Shown here in pieces: positions 1-7,308 of a DNA stretch of 14,442 nucleotides. The notes beneath the pieces were generated by a model. It saw nothing but the letters and a program-made list of their open reading frames with translations, searched no databases and was not told where the DNA came from. The first letter of the stretch is position 1. Every line of letters begins with the position of its first letter. This DNA comes from an uncultured Collinsella sp. (GTDB lineage: Bacteria; Actinomycetota; Coriobacteriia; Coriobacteriales; Coriobacteriaceae): contig UQQL01000052.1 of assembly GCA_900543275.1 (NCBI GenBank), positions 1-14,442 on the forward strand. Direction: 5' to 3'. Both the position numbers and the translations under genes were made by a program.

Positions 1-63
1 GAGAACTCCTACACCTCTCAGATGGTCCGCACCATCAAGTACTTCGAGAAGTTCGTTGCTTAA
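1..63 (+). CDS. gap: Glyceraldehyde-3-phosphate dehydrogenase, C-terminal end (partial)
   Basis: The first 20 codons and a TAA stop read ENSYTSQMVRTIKYFEKFVA. This matches the conserved C-terminal tail of type I GAPDH (NE.SY..Q.VRT..Y). The rest of the gene lies upstream of the window. The enzyme oxidises glyceraldehyde-3-phosphate to 1,3-bisphosphoglycerate, which is the substrate of the Pgk encoded next. A strong terminator directly follows, so gap transcripts probably end here in large part. The identification rests on a short tail plus the neighbouring pgk-tpiA-gpmI genes. Confidence 0.88.
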   Translation, partial: ENSYTSQMVRTIKYFEKFVA

Positions 64-100
64 TTTAGCTTTTAGCGAATAGCTCGTTGAGCGTCTAAAG

Positions 101-147
101 AAGGGCGCGGCCTCATAGGGCTTACACCCTAGGGTCGCGCCCTTTTT
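101..147 (+). terminator. Intrinsic terminator after gap
   Basis: A GC-rich stem pairs AAGGGCGCG (101-109) with CGCGCCCTT (136-144). The loop contains a second small hairpin (TAGGG 116-120 with CCCTA 127-131). A run of T follows at 143-147. It lies between gap and pgk, so pgk expression depends on read-through or on a promoter in the 56 nt that remain before the pgk start. Confidence 0.85.
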
Positions 148-157
148 ATAGGAAATC

Positions 158-180
158 GTCTGCCGTAATGGGAGGCAGAC
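158..180 (+). promoter_or_regulatory. Leader hairpin upstream of pgk
   Basis: A perfect 7-bp inverted repeat, GTCTGCC (158-164) and GGCAGAC (174-180), encloses a 9-nt loop between the gap terminator and the pgk ribosome binding site. No T-run follows, so it is not a terminator. It may be an mRNA processing or stabilising hairpin for the pgk-tpiA-gpmI transcript; the function is inferred from position only. Confidence 0.4.
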
Positions 181-203
181 ACGTACGAAAGGTAGAAGCA
201 AAC

Positions 204-1394
204 ATGGCCTTTACCAAGAAGACCGTCCGCGACATCGATGTCGACGGCAAGCGCGTTCTCGTCCGCGTTGACTTCAACGTGCCTATCAAGGATGGCGTCG
301 TTGGCGACACCACCCGCATCAAGGCTGCCCTGCCCACCATCAACTACCTCGTTGAGCACAACGCTCGCGTCATCCTCATGAGCCACCTCGGCCGTCCCGA
401 TGGCACCGGCTTCCAGCCCGAGCTCTCCCTTGAGCCTGTCGCCAAGAAGCTCGCTGAGCTCTCTGGTCTCGATGTTGCCTTTGTCGCCGACACCTACGGC
501 GAGAAGGCCGCCGAGGCTGTTGCCGCCGTCGAGCCGGGCAAGGTCCTCGTTCTCGAGAACGTCCGTTTTGACAAGCGTGAGAAGAAGAACGATCCCGAGA
601 TCGCCAAGAAGCTCGCTTCCTATGGTGACGTCTTCGTTCTCGATGCTTTCGGCACCGCTCACCGCGCCCAGGGTTCCGTCGTGGGCCCCGCCGCTTACCT
701 GCCTGCCGTCGCCGGCTTCCTGCTCGAGAAGGAGGTCGACACGCTGACCGGCATCTTCGCCGAGCCCGAGCGCCCCTTCGTCGCTATCGTCGGCGGTTCC
801 AAGGTTTCCTCCAAGATCGGCGTTCTCGATCACCTCATCGACTCCGCTGATACCCTGATCATCGGTGGCGGCATGGCCTACACCTTCTTCCTGGCTCAGG
901 GCCTGACCGTCGGTCAGTCCCTCAAGGAAGAGGACTGGGTCGAGCGTGCCGGCGAGATGCTCAAGAAGGCCGAGGAGAAGGGCGTCAAGATCCTGCTCCC
1001 CATCGACAACCGCGTTGCCGATCACTTTGGCGAGGACGCTGTCCCCGAGGTTGTCGCTTCCGACGCTATCCCCGACGATCGTGAGGGCATGGACATCGGC
1101 CCCAAGACCGAGGAGCTCTACGCCGAGGCTGTCAAGGGCGCCAAGACCGTGTTCTGGAACGGCCCCATGGGCGTCTTCGAGTTCGATAACTTCGCTCACG
1201 GCACCCAGGCTATCGCCGAGGCCGTCGCCGAGGCCGACTGCACCTCGATCATCGGCGGTGGCGACTCTGTCGCAGCTGTCAACAAGTTCAACCTGGCCGA
1301 CAAGATGAGCTGGATCTCCACCGGTGGTGGCGCTTCCATGGAGCTCGTCGAGGGTAAGGCCCTGCCCGGAGTGGAGGCGCTTCTCGATGCCTAA
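204..1394 (+). CDS. pgk: Phosphoglycerate kinase
   Basis: This 396-aa cytosolic enzyme transfers phosphate from 1,3-bisphosphoglycerate to ADP, giving ATP and 3-phosphoglycerate. The length is typical of bacterial Pgk. The N-terminal substrate domain has RVDFNVP (D23, N25), SHLGRP (60-65) and LENVRF. The C-terminal nucleotide domain has GGGM (221-224), NGPMGVFE (319-326), GGGDS (351-355) and GGGAS (374-378). An in-frame ATG 12 codons upstream lies in the loop of a leader hairpin and lacks a Shine-Dalgarno site. The chosen ATG has GAAAGG nine to ten bases upstream and gives the usual N-terminus. The stop overlaps the tpiA start by 8 nt, so the two genes are likely translationally coupled. Confidence 0.97.
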   Translation: MAFTKKTVRDIDVDGKRVLVRVDFNVPIKDGVVGDTTRIKAALPTINYLVEHNARVILMSHLGRPDGTGFQPELSLEPVAKKLAELSGLDVAFVADTYGEKAAEAVAAVEPGKVLVLENVRFDKREKKNDPEIAKKLASYGDVFVLDAFGTAHRAQGSVVGPAAYLPAVAGFLLEKEVDTLTGIFAEPERPFVAIVGGSKVSSKIGVLDHLIDSADTLIIGGGMAYTFFLAQGLTVGQSLKEEDWVERAGEMLKKAEEKGVKILLPIDNRVADHFGEDAVPEVVASDAIPDDREGMDIGPKTEELYAEAVKGAKTVFWNGPMGVFEFDNFAHGTQAIAEAVAEADCTSIIGGGDSVAAVNKFNLADKMSWISTGGGASMELVEGKALPGVEALLDA

Positions 1395-2154
1395 TCGCAC
1401 CCTTCTTATCGCTGGTAACTGGAAGATGAACAACGACGTCGCCGAGGCCGCCAAGCTCGCCGACGAGCTGGCTCAGGCTCTGCCCGAGGTTCCGGCTGGC
1501 GTCGAGGTGCTCGTCTGCCCTCCGACCATCGACATCACCACGGTTCATGACCGCATTCAGGCTGCCCCCATCGCCCTCGGTGCACAGAACGTGTACTGGG
1601 AGGCCAAGGGTGCCTTCACCGGTGAGTCCTCTTGCGACATGCTCAAGTCCGCTGGCTGCACCTACTGCATCATCGGTCACTCCGAGCGTCGCGACTACTT
1701 CCACGAGACCGACGAGGATCAGAACAAGAAGGCCAAGGCTCTCGTTGCCGCCGGTCTTGTTCCCGTCTTCTGCTGCGGCGAGTCTCTCGAGGTCCGCGAG
1801 GCTGGCACCTATGTCGAGCACGTCGTGAACCAGGTCAAGGCTGGCCTTGCTGGTCTTGAGATCACCTGCCCCAAGCAGGTCGTCGTCGCCTACGAGCCCA
1901 TCTGGGCCATCGGCACCGGCAAGACCGCTACCGCCGAGGACGCTCAGGAGGTCTGCGGCGCTATCCGTGAGACCCTCAAGGAGATGTTCGGCGAGGAGCT
2001 CGCTAACGGCATCCGCGTTCTCTATGGTGGCTCTGCCAAGCCCGGCAACATCGCTGAGCTCGTCGCCAAGCCCGACGTTGACGGCGCCCTCGTGGGCGGC
2101 GCTTCGCTCAAGGCTGCCGACTTCGCCTCTATGGTCGTCAAGGCAGGCGAGTAG
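1387..2154 (+). CDS. tpiA: Triosephosphate isomerase
   Basis: The 255-aa TIM-barrel enzyme interconverts dihydroxyacetone phosphate and glyceraldehyde-3-phosphate. All catalytic landmarks are present: GNWKMN near the N-terminus (N11, K13), the IIGHSERR motif with catalytic H98, AYEPIWAIGTGK with catalytic E170 followed by the flexible phosphate-gripping loop, and the late LYGGSAKPGN phosphate motif. The start lies inside the last codons of pgk. A GGAGG site at 1373-1377 sits nine bases before the ATG within pgk coding sequence, which fixes this start over the upstream in-frame ATG at 1324. gpmI begins 5 nt after the stop, so this is one operon. Confidence 0.97.
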   Translation: MPNRTLLIAGNWKMNNDVAEAAKLADELAQALPEVPAGVEVLVCPPTIDITTVHDRIQAAPIALGAQNVYWEAKGAFTGESSCDMLKSAGCTYCIIGHSERRDYFHETDEDQNKKAKALVAAGLVPVFCCGESLEVREAGTYVEHVVNQVKAGLAGLEITCPKQVVVAYEPIWAIGTGKTATAEDAQEVCGAIRETLKEMFGEELANGIRVLYGGSAKPGNIAELVAKPDVDGALVGGASLKAADFASMVVKAGE

Positions 2155-2159
2155 GACAT

Positions 2160-3713
2160 ATGGCACAGCGTCATCTTCCTGCACTCCTGATCATCATGGA
2201 CGGCTGTGGCCTGGCTCCGGCCGATGGCGAGAACGCCGTCGCCGCTGCCAAGACGCCCTTCCTTGATAGCCTGTACGAGAAATACCCCCACACCACGCTC
2301 GGCGCTTCGGGCGAGGACGTGGGCCTTCCCGATGGCCAGATGGGCAACTCCGAGGTGGGTCACCTCAATATCGGTGCCGGCCGCATCGTCTTCCAGGAGC
2401 TTTCGCGCATCAACAATGCCATCAAGGACGGCTCCATCGCCAAGAACGAGGTCTTCGTCAAGGCTATGGACGATGTCAAGGCCGAAGGCAAGACCCTTCA
2501 CCTCATGGGCCTTATGAGCCCCGGCGGCGTTCATTCTCACATGAACCATGTCGAGGCCCTGGTCAAGATGGCTGCCCAGCATGGCGTCAAGACCGTTCGC
2601 GTCCACGCCTTTATGGATGGCCGCGACGTTGACCCGCAGTCCGGTGCTGGCTACATGAGCGAGTTCTGCGCTTTCTTGGCCAAGATTTCCGAGGAGACCG
2701 GTTGCGACGCTCGCGTTGCCACCGTCTCGGGTCGTTATTGGGCCATGGACCGCGATAACCGTTGGGAGCGCATCCAGCGCGCCTACGACGTCATGGTCAA
2801 CGCGTCCGATGCCGATACCGACCCCGTGGCCGGTATCAAGGCCTACTACGAGAAGGATCCGCGCGGCGATGAGTTCGTCGAGCCCTTCGCTGCCCACAAT
2901 GAGGGCATCCACGAGGGCGACGCGGCCATCTTCTTCAACTTCCGTCCCGACCGCGCTCGTCAGATGACCCGCGTGTTCACGGACAAGGAGTTCGACGGCT
3001 TTGAGCGCGAGCAGATCAAGCTGTCGCACTTTGTGACGATGACCGAGTACGATCCGACGTTTGACGTCGAGGTTGCCTTCCCCAAGACGTTCCCCGAGAA
3101 CGTTCTGGCCGACGTTATCGCTGCCAATGGCCTGAAGCAGCTGCACACCGCCGAGACCGAGAAGTACGCCCACGTGACGTTCTTCCTCAACGGCGGCATC
3201 GAGGAGCCCAAGGAGGGCGAGGAGCGCGTGCTCGTCGCTTCCCCCAAGGTCGCTACCTACGATCTGCAGCCCGAGATGAGCGCTCCCGAGGTTACCGAGA
3301 AGCTCGTCGCCGCAATCAACGAGGATCGCGCTGATTTCTACATCGTGAACTTCGCGAACTGCGACATGGTTGGTCACACCGGTGTCTTCGACGCCGCCGT
3401 TAAGGCCGTCGAGGCTGTTGACGATGCTCTGTCCAAGGTTGTCCCGGCGATTCTCGCCAAGGGCGGCTTTGCGCTGATTACCGCCGACCATGGCAACGCC
3501 GACCACATGTTTGACGTCGCTTCCGACGGTTCCAAGCATCCGTTTACGGCTCACACCACCAACCGTGTGCCGTTCATCATCGTTGATGAGAAGGCCCAGC
3601 TCACCGGTATCGAGGACGGCCGTCTTTCCGATATCGCTCCGACCATGCTCACCATGGCTGGTATTGAGCCTTCCGCCGAGATGACGGGTCGCGTGCTCGC
3701 CACCGAGGCCTAA
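2160..3713 (+). CDS. gpmI: 2,3-bisphosphoglycerate-independent phosphoglycerate mutase
   Basis: This 517-aa alkaline-phosphatase-superfamily enzyme interconverts 3- and 2-phosphoglycerate without a 2,3-BPG cofactor, using two bound metal ions (Mn2+ in characterised homologues). Length is normal for the family. Visible active-site parts are the MDGCG motif with D14 (most relatives have DGWG), GQMGNSEVGHLNIGAGR with the phosphorylated S64, FRPDR (261-265) for substrate binding, D402 and H406 in CDMVGH, D443-H444 in ADHGNADH, and H465 in TAHTTNRVP. The start follows tpiA by 5 nt with AGGA just before it. In many actinobacteria the order is gap-pgk-tpiA-secG; here gpmI sits between tpiA and secG. 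A terminator closes the operon directly downstream. Confidence 0.97.
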   Translation: MAQRHLPALLIIMDGCGLAPADGENAVAAAKTPFLDSLYEKYPHTTLGASGEDVGLPDGQMGNSEVGHLNIGAGRIVFQELSRINNAIKDGSIAKNEVFVKAMDDVKAEGKTLHLMGLMSPGGVHSHMNHVEALVKMAAQHGVKTVRVHAFMDGRDVDPQSGAGYMSEFCAFLAKISEETGCDARVATVSGRYWAMDRDNRWERIQRAYDVMVNASDADTDPVAGIKAYYEKDPRGDEFVEPFAAHNEGIHEGDAAIFFNFRPDRARQMTRVFTDKEFDGFEREQIKLSHFVTMTEYDPTFDVEVAFPKTFPENVLADVIAANGLKQLHTAETEKYAHVTFFLNGGIEEPKEGEERVLVASPKVATYDLQPEMSAPEVTEKLVAAINEDRADFYIVNFANCDMVGHTGVFDAAVKAVEAVDDALSKVVPAILAKGGFALITADHGNADHMFDVASDGSKHPFTAHTTNRVPFIIVDEKAQLTGIEDGRLSDIAPTMLTMAGIEPSAEMTGRVLATEA

Positions 3714-3736
3714 TAGAAAACAAATACCGTTTTCTA
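3714..3736 (+). repeat. Inverted repeat after the gpmI stop
   Basis: TAGAAAAC (3714-3721) and GTTTTCTA (3729-3736) form a perfect 8-bp inverted repeat with a 7-nt loop, starting at the base after the gpmI stop codon. It is AT-rich and lies three bases before the main terminator stem. It may add mRNA 3'-end stability; no other role is visible. Confidence 0.45.
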
Positions 3737-3738
3737 GT

Positions 3739-3773
3739 AAGGGGGTTGTCCACAACCGGACGACCCCCTTTTT
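3739..3773 (+). terminator. Intrinsic terminator after gpmI
   Basis: A 13-bp stem pairs 3739-3751 with 3758-3770, with one G-T wobble, around the 6-nt loop ACAACC. A T-run ends at 3773. This is a strong rho-independent terminator for the glycolytic operon and separates it from secG. Confidence 0.92.
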
Positions 3774-3780
3774 GGTATTT

Positions 3781-3811
3781 CTGCCATTTCTACCCCGTCC
3801 CTAAATGGCAG
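3781..3811. repeat. Inverted repeat upstream of secG promoter region
   Basis: CTGCCATTT (3781-3789) and AAATGGCAG (3803-3811) form a perfect 9-bp inverted repeat around a 13-nt spacer. No T-run follows in either direction close enough for a typical terminator. It lies about 25 bp upstream of a candidate secG -10 element, so it could be a repressor or activator site. Confidence 0.4.
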
Positions 3812-3832
3812 GTGGGGGAGTGTTGGAGGTTG

Positions 3833-3841
3833 TGGTACAGT
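3833..3841 (+). promoter_or_regulatory. Candidate extended -10 promoter for secG
   Basis: TGG-TACAGT matches an extended -10 (TGN plus a TANNNT hexamer) 37 nt upstream of the secG ATG. No good -35 is seen 16-18 nt upstream. The terminator before it and the strong AAGGAG site after it require a promoter in this interval; this is the best candidate seen. Confidence 0.35.
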
Positions 3842-3877
3842 ACTGGAGTTTGAATTGTTCTATTAAGGAGCTTATCT

Positions 3878-4132
3878 ATGGGTCCGTTTCAGATTCTTCT
3901 GTTTGTCGTTTGGGCTGTTTCTGCCGTGGCGCTGACGATTCTCGTCCTGATGCACTCCGGTAAGGGCACCGGCGTTTCGGATATGATCGCTAGCTCGCTG
4001 TATAACTCCAGCTCTGCCACAGGCGTTATGGAGCAGAACCTTGACCGCCTGACCGTTATCATGGCTGTCGTGTTTGCCGTGTGCGTCGTGCTGTGCATGT
4101 TCTTCTTCCCGCAGGGCATCGTCGGCTACTAA
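3878..4132 (+). CDS. secG: Preprotein translocase subunit SecG
   Basis: The 84-aa integral membrane protein is the small accessory subunit of the SecYEG channel, which it helps during SecA-driven protein export. Two hydrophobic segments (about residues 4-24 and 61-79) flank a short cytoplasmic loop containing HSGKGTG, a SecG-family signature. A loop rich in Ser, Asn and Met (SSLYNSSSATGVMEQNLDR) leads into the second helix. The short C-terminal end after helix two resembles Gram-positive SecG. AAGGAG at 3865-3870 sits seven bases before the ATG. Terminators on both sides make it a single-gene unit, although it follows glycolytic genes as in many actinobacteria. Confidence 0.93.
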   Translation: MGPFQILLFVVWAVSAVALTILVLMHSGKGTGVSDMIASSLYNSSSATGVMEQNLDRLTVIMAVVFAVCVVLCMFFFPQGIVGY

Positions 4133-4154
4133 GCATCGGCGTATATGCGTTTGT

Positions 4155-4184
4155 AAAGGGTCCCGCATGTGCGGGGCCCTTTTT
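4155..4184 (+). terminator. Intrinsic terminator after secG
   Basis: AAAGGGTCCCGC (4155-4166) pairs with GCGGGGCCCTTT (4171-4182), with one G-T wobble, around the 4-nt loop ATGT. A T-run covers 4180-4184. Confidence 0.92.
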
Positions 4185-4422
4185 GTTTACATATTTGTAA
4201 CAGAGTCAAAATATCCCCACATACTTCGCCCAACTAAAGAAATTCTCGACCGTTAACCGGAATCAGCGCCAAATTGTGCATAAAATGCGCTACTGTATTG
4301 CGAAACGTTGGCCCGCATTGCATAACCAGCCATAACAGCGGACCGCGTTTGAATGGTTCGATTGGGCTGTCTCGACGTTGCCCGGCCGAATTCACTTTGT
4401 CCTATCTCATAAGGAGGATGGC
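4185..4422 (+). promoter_or_regulatory. Upstream region of the oppA-like gene
   Basis: This 238-nt stretch has no credible gene and must carry the promoter of the peptide transporter. It is more AT-rich than the flanking genes. An inverted repeat TTACA-N4-TGTAA (4187-4200) lies right after the secG terminator and could be an operator. TAAAAT at 4281-4286 resembles a -10 but has no clear -35. CATAAC occurs twice, at 4321 and 4331. AAGGAGG at 4411-4417 is the ribosome binding site for the next gene. None of the promoter candidates is convincing alone. Confidence 0.35.
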
Positions 4423-6099
4423 ATGGCTGATTCTATGTTCCACCAGCCCGTTATGGGTCGTCGCGCCTTTGTTGGCGGCACCCTCGCTGCGAGCTCCATG
4501 GCTTTTCTTGCCGCATGCGGCAAGAAGGGCGGCGACGCTTCCGGTTCTGAGTCCGGTTCGACGCTGAACTTCTACATCAACAACCCGGTCTGCATCGACC
4601 CCTACAACGTCCAGGAGGATCAGGGCACTCAGGTCGAGTATCAGCTCTTCGACGCTCTGACGGAGTACGATAACGAGAAGGGCGAGATCGTTCCGCTGGC
4701 TTGCGAGTCCTTTGAGGCTAACGACGACGCCACCGAGTTCACCTTCAAGATCAAGAAGGCCAAGTTCCACAACGGTGACGACGTTACCTCCAAATCCTTC
4801 AAGCTCGGCTGGGAGCGCCTGGTCAACACTAAGTCGGCCATCGCTACCGAGTATGGTCCTTCCGAGGTCTCCTACCACCTTTCCATGGTCGAGGGCTATG
4901 ACGATCTGCTTGCCGGTAATGCTACCGAGTTGTCCGGCGTTACCTGCCCGGATGACGAGACCCTCGTCGTCAAGCTGACTTCCGCCTACGCCGACTTCCC
5001 GTTCGTCGCCTCTCACCCGGCTCTGTCCCCGGTTCCCGAGTGCGCCGAGTCCGATGTCAAGAGCTTCTACCTTGCCCCGGTCGGTAACGGCCCGTTCATG
5101 ATGGACGGCAAGTGGGAGGATGGTCAGGAGATCAACCTCAAGAAGTTTGACGATTACTATGGCGACAAGGCCAAGATCGACGCCATCCACTTCCAGGTTA
5201 TCAAGGACGTGGAGACCGCTTACAAGGAGTTCCAGGCCGGCAACCTCGATGTCTGCGACGTTCCCGTTGCTCAGATCGACGCCGCCAAGAAGGACCGCGG
5301 CGAGTCCAAGGATGGCTACACCATGGGTGATGGCGAGCGCATGCTGCTCGGCTCCGAGCCTTCCACGTACTATCTGACGTGCAACACCACGGCCGAGCCG
5401 TTCAACAACGCTGACCTGCGCAGGGGCATCTCCTTGGCTATCAACCGTGAGGCCATCTGCAAGACCATCTTCAAGGGCACCCGTACCCCCGCTGACGGCA
5501 TCGTTCCTCCGGGAATCGCCGGCTACAAGGAGGGCGCATGGGAGTTCTGCGCCTATGACGTCGACAAGGCTAACGAGTACCTCGACAAGGTCGCTCCCGC
5601 TGGCGCTAACGGCGATCGTGGCATCAATGTGACCCTGTCCTACAACCAGGACGGTGGCCACAAGGAGATCATGGAGTCCATCATCGGCGACCTCGCCAAG
5701 GTGGGCGTCACCGCCGTCTCCGATACTCCCGAGTGGTCTGCCCTGCTCGAACAGTATCAGAACTTCAACTATCAGTTCGGCCGTCTGGGCTGGATCGCCG
5801 ATTACCCGATCATGGACAACTTCCTGTACCCGCTGTTCCACTCCGACTCCCTCGGTGGCGACAACCGCTCTGGTTACAACAACTCCGAGTTCGATGCCAA
5901 GGTCGATGAGGCCCGTGCCACGGTTGACGACGACGAGCGCATCGCCAAGATGCAGGAGGCTGACGCTATGGTCGCCGCTGACTGCCCGGTTATCCCGGTG
6001 ATGTTCTACACGCACACCATCGTCGGCTCCGATCGCGTCAAGTACCTCTATGTCGATCCGCAGAAGCACGCCGATCTGGGTACCGCTGAGCTCGCCTAA
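4423..6099 (+). CDS. oppA: Peptide ABC transporter substrate-binding lipoprotein (OppA-like)
   Basis: This 558-aa extracytoplasmic binding protein belongs to solute-binding family 5 and should deliver oligopeptides to the permeases encoded downstream. The N-terminus has a twin arginine (GRRAF, R13-R14), a hydrophobic stretch, and a lipobox FLAAC with lipidated C32, followed by a Gly/Ser/Asp linker. The body resembles E. coli OppA, including an FKIKKAKFHNGDDVTSKSFK stretch and the late GWIADYPIMDNFL motif. The chosen ATG has AAGGAGG five bases upstream; the longer in-frame start at 4378 has no such site and would misplace the signal peptide. Substrate (di- versus oligopeptide) cannot be read from sequence. 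It is separated from oppB by a hairpin-rich gap. Confidence 0.9.
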   Translation: MADSMFHQPVMGRRAFVGGTLAASSMAFLAACGKKGGDASGSESGSTLNFYINNPVCIDPYNVQEDQGTQVEYQLFDALTEYDNEKGEIVPLACESFEANDDATEFTFKIKKAKFHNGDDVTSKSFKLGWERLVNTKSAIATEYGPSEVSYHLSMVEGYDDLLAGNATELSGVTCPDDETLVVKLTSAYADFPFVASHPALSPVPECAESDVKSFYLAPVGNGPFMMDGKWEDGQEINLKKFDDYYGDKAKIDAIHFQVIKDVETAYKEFQAGNLDVCDVPVAQIDAAKKDRGESKDGYTMGDGERMLLGSEPSTYYLTCNTTAEPFNNADLRRGISLAINREAICKTIFKGTRTPADGIVPPGIAGYKEGAWEFCAYDVDKANEYLDKVAPAGANGDRGINVTLSYNQDGGHKEIMESIIGDLAKVGVTAVSDTPEWSALLEQYQNFNYQFGRLGWIADYPIMDNFLYPLFHSDSLGGDNRSGYNNSEFDAKVDEARATVDDDERIAKMQEADAMVAADCPVIPVMFYTHTIVGSDRVKYLYVDPQKHADLGTAELA

Positions 6100-6111
6100 G
6101 AGTTTTGCAGC

Positions 6112-6150
6112 TTCCATGAGGGTCAAGTATTTACGTAGACCTCATGGGAA
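6112..6150 (+). promoter_or_regulatory. Hairpin downstream of oppA
   Basis: CCATGAGG (6114-6121) pairs with CCTCATGG (6140-6147). Flanking TT and AA (6112-6113, 6149-6150) can extend it past one bulged G, and a few inner bases (GTC/GAC) can pair. No T-run follows. In binding-protein-dependent transporters such 3' hairpins often protect the upstream mRNA so that the binding protein is made in excess; here that is inferred. Confidence 0.5.
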
Positions 6151-6197
6151 ACATACAGTTCTCCCTAACCTGGGGTAAACTGGCTGATGGTAATTTT

Positions 6198-6225
6198 GGG
6201 ATGCCGGTCTGGCGATCGGCATCCC
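6198..6225 (+). promoter_or_regulatory. Strong hairpin / attenuator before oppB
   Basis: GGGATGCCG (6198-6206) and CGGCATCCC (6217-6225) form a perfect 9-bp stem with a 10-nt loop, 31 nt before the oppB start. Only a poor U-tract (ATTTAGGTT) follows. It may be a partial terminator lowering permease expression relative to oppA, or an RNA processing site. Confidence 0.5.
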
Positions 6226-6256
6226 ATTTAGGTTAATCCCTAGATAGGGGAGTGGT

Positions 6257-7294
6257 ATGGGTAAGTACATCGTTAAACGTGTGCTTCAGTTCATCCCGGT
6301 ATTTTTGGGCGTTACGTTGATTCTGTTCGCCCTCCAGAATATTGTGCCGGGAGACCCGATCAAGCTGATCGGTGGAGACAAGGCTCTGTCCCCCGAGGTA
6401 GAGCTTCAACTTCGCGTGCGCTATCACCTGGTCCAGGCGGACGAGGACGGCAACGCGATCCTTGACGAGAACGGCGATCCCGTTCCAACGTCGCTTGTGG
6501 ACCAATACTTGAATTACATGAATGGTCTGCTTCATGGCGATCTGGGCAATTCGTATCAGCGCAAGCTGCCGGTTGCGGAAATCTTTGCCCAGAAGTATCC
6601 GTATACGGTTAAACTCGCCGCGTGCGCCATTGTGCTCGAGGCAATCATGGGTATCGGTGCGGGTATCATTTCGGCGGTAAAGCGCTATTCCTTCTGGGAT
6701 ATTTTGGTAACGCTGACCACGTCGATCCTCGTTGCCGTTCCTGCATTCTGGCTCGGTATGCTGCTGCAGCTGTTCTTTGGCGTCATCCTTAAGGATGCCA
6801 CCGGCGGCGCATTCTCCATGCCGATCTCGGGTGCCGGCGGCTCCAGCTCTCAGTATCAGGATTGGATGCACTATGTGCTTCCGACCATTACGCTGGCTTC
6901 GGTTTCGACCGCCTATGCTGCCCGCATCATGCGCTCGCAGCTACTCGACGTCATGAATCAGGATTACATCCGCACGGCAAAGGCCAAGGGTCTCTCCAAT
7001 CGCGCGATCATCGTCAAGCATGCGCTTAAGAATGCACTCATCCCCGTTGTTACCTATATTGGTGTCGACTTCGGCGGCATGCTTTCGGGCGCCATCCTGA
7101 CCGAGACGGTCTTTAACTGGCCCGGTATCGGCTCTGAGGTCTACCGCGCCATTAGCATGCGCGACTGGCCCATCGTTATGGGCGGCGTTACGCTCATCGT
7201 TGTCGTCGTTATGGTGATCAACCTTCTCGTCGACATTAGCTATGCATTCCTCGACCCGCGTATCCGCCTCGGCGGTCCGTCGGATAAGGCCTAA
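6257..7294 (+). CDS. oppB: Peptide ABC transporter permease, OppB/DppB type
   Basis: The 345-aa inner-membrane protein is one half of the peptide translocation channel. It starts with the typical MGKYIVKRVLQFIPVFLGVTL first membrane helix, has the conserved NIVPGDP motif and the NGLLHGDLGNSY segment, then about five further hydrophobic helices. The cytoplasmic ATPase-coupling (EAA) loop is RTAKAKGLSNRAIIVKHALK starting at about residue 239, followed by NALIPV. An acidic stretch (ADEDGNAILDENGDPVPTS) lies in the large external loop. The protein ends with FLDPRIRLG, as usual for the family. AGGGGAG precedes the ATG. oppC starts 14 nt after the stop. Confidence 0.93.
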   Translation: MGKYIVKRVLQFIPVFLGVTLILFALQNIVPGDPIKLIGGDKALSPEVELQLRVRYHLVQADEDGNAILDENGDPVPTSLVDQYLNYMNGLLHGDLGNSYQRKLPVAEIFAQKYPYTVKLAACAIVLEAIMGIGAGIISAVKRYSFWDILVTLTTSILVAVPAFWLGMLLQLFFGVILKDATGGAFSMPISGAGGSSSQYQDWMHYVLPTITLASVSTAYAARIMRSQLLDVMNQDYIRTAKAKGLSNRAIIVKHALKNALIPVVTYIGVDFGGMLSGAILTETVFNWPGIGSEVYRAISMRDWPIVMGGVTLIVVVVMVINLLVDISYAFLDPRIRLGGPSDKA

Positions 7295-7308
7295 GGGAGG
7301 TACGTCTC

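Noticed and set aside
168..203. Upstream in-frame ATG for pgk
   Set aside because: It lies in the loop of the leader hairpin without a Shine-Dalgarno site and adds 12 residues not typical of Pgk.
4378..4422. Upstream in-frame start for the oppA-like gene
   Set aside because: The strong AAGGAGG lies downstream of it, and the extension would push the signal peptide 15 residues inward.
4274..4567. 97-codon + strand frame overlapping the start of oppA
   Set aside because: It overlaps the well-supported oppA signal peptide region in another frame, has no ribosome binding site and no recognisable motif.
129..6126. Long open frames on the minus strand opposite pgk, tpiA, gpmI and oppA (441, 298, 577 and 574 codons)
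   Set aside because: They mirror the strongly biased codons of the + strand genes, are low in complexity (Leu/Val/Gly/Asp rich), lack ribosome binding sites and match no family I recognise.
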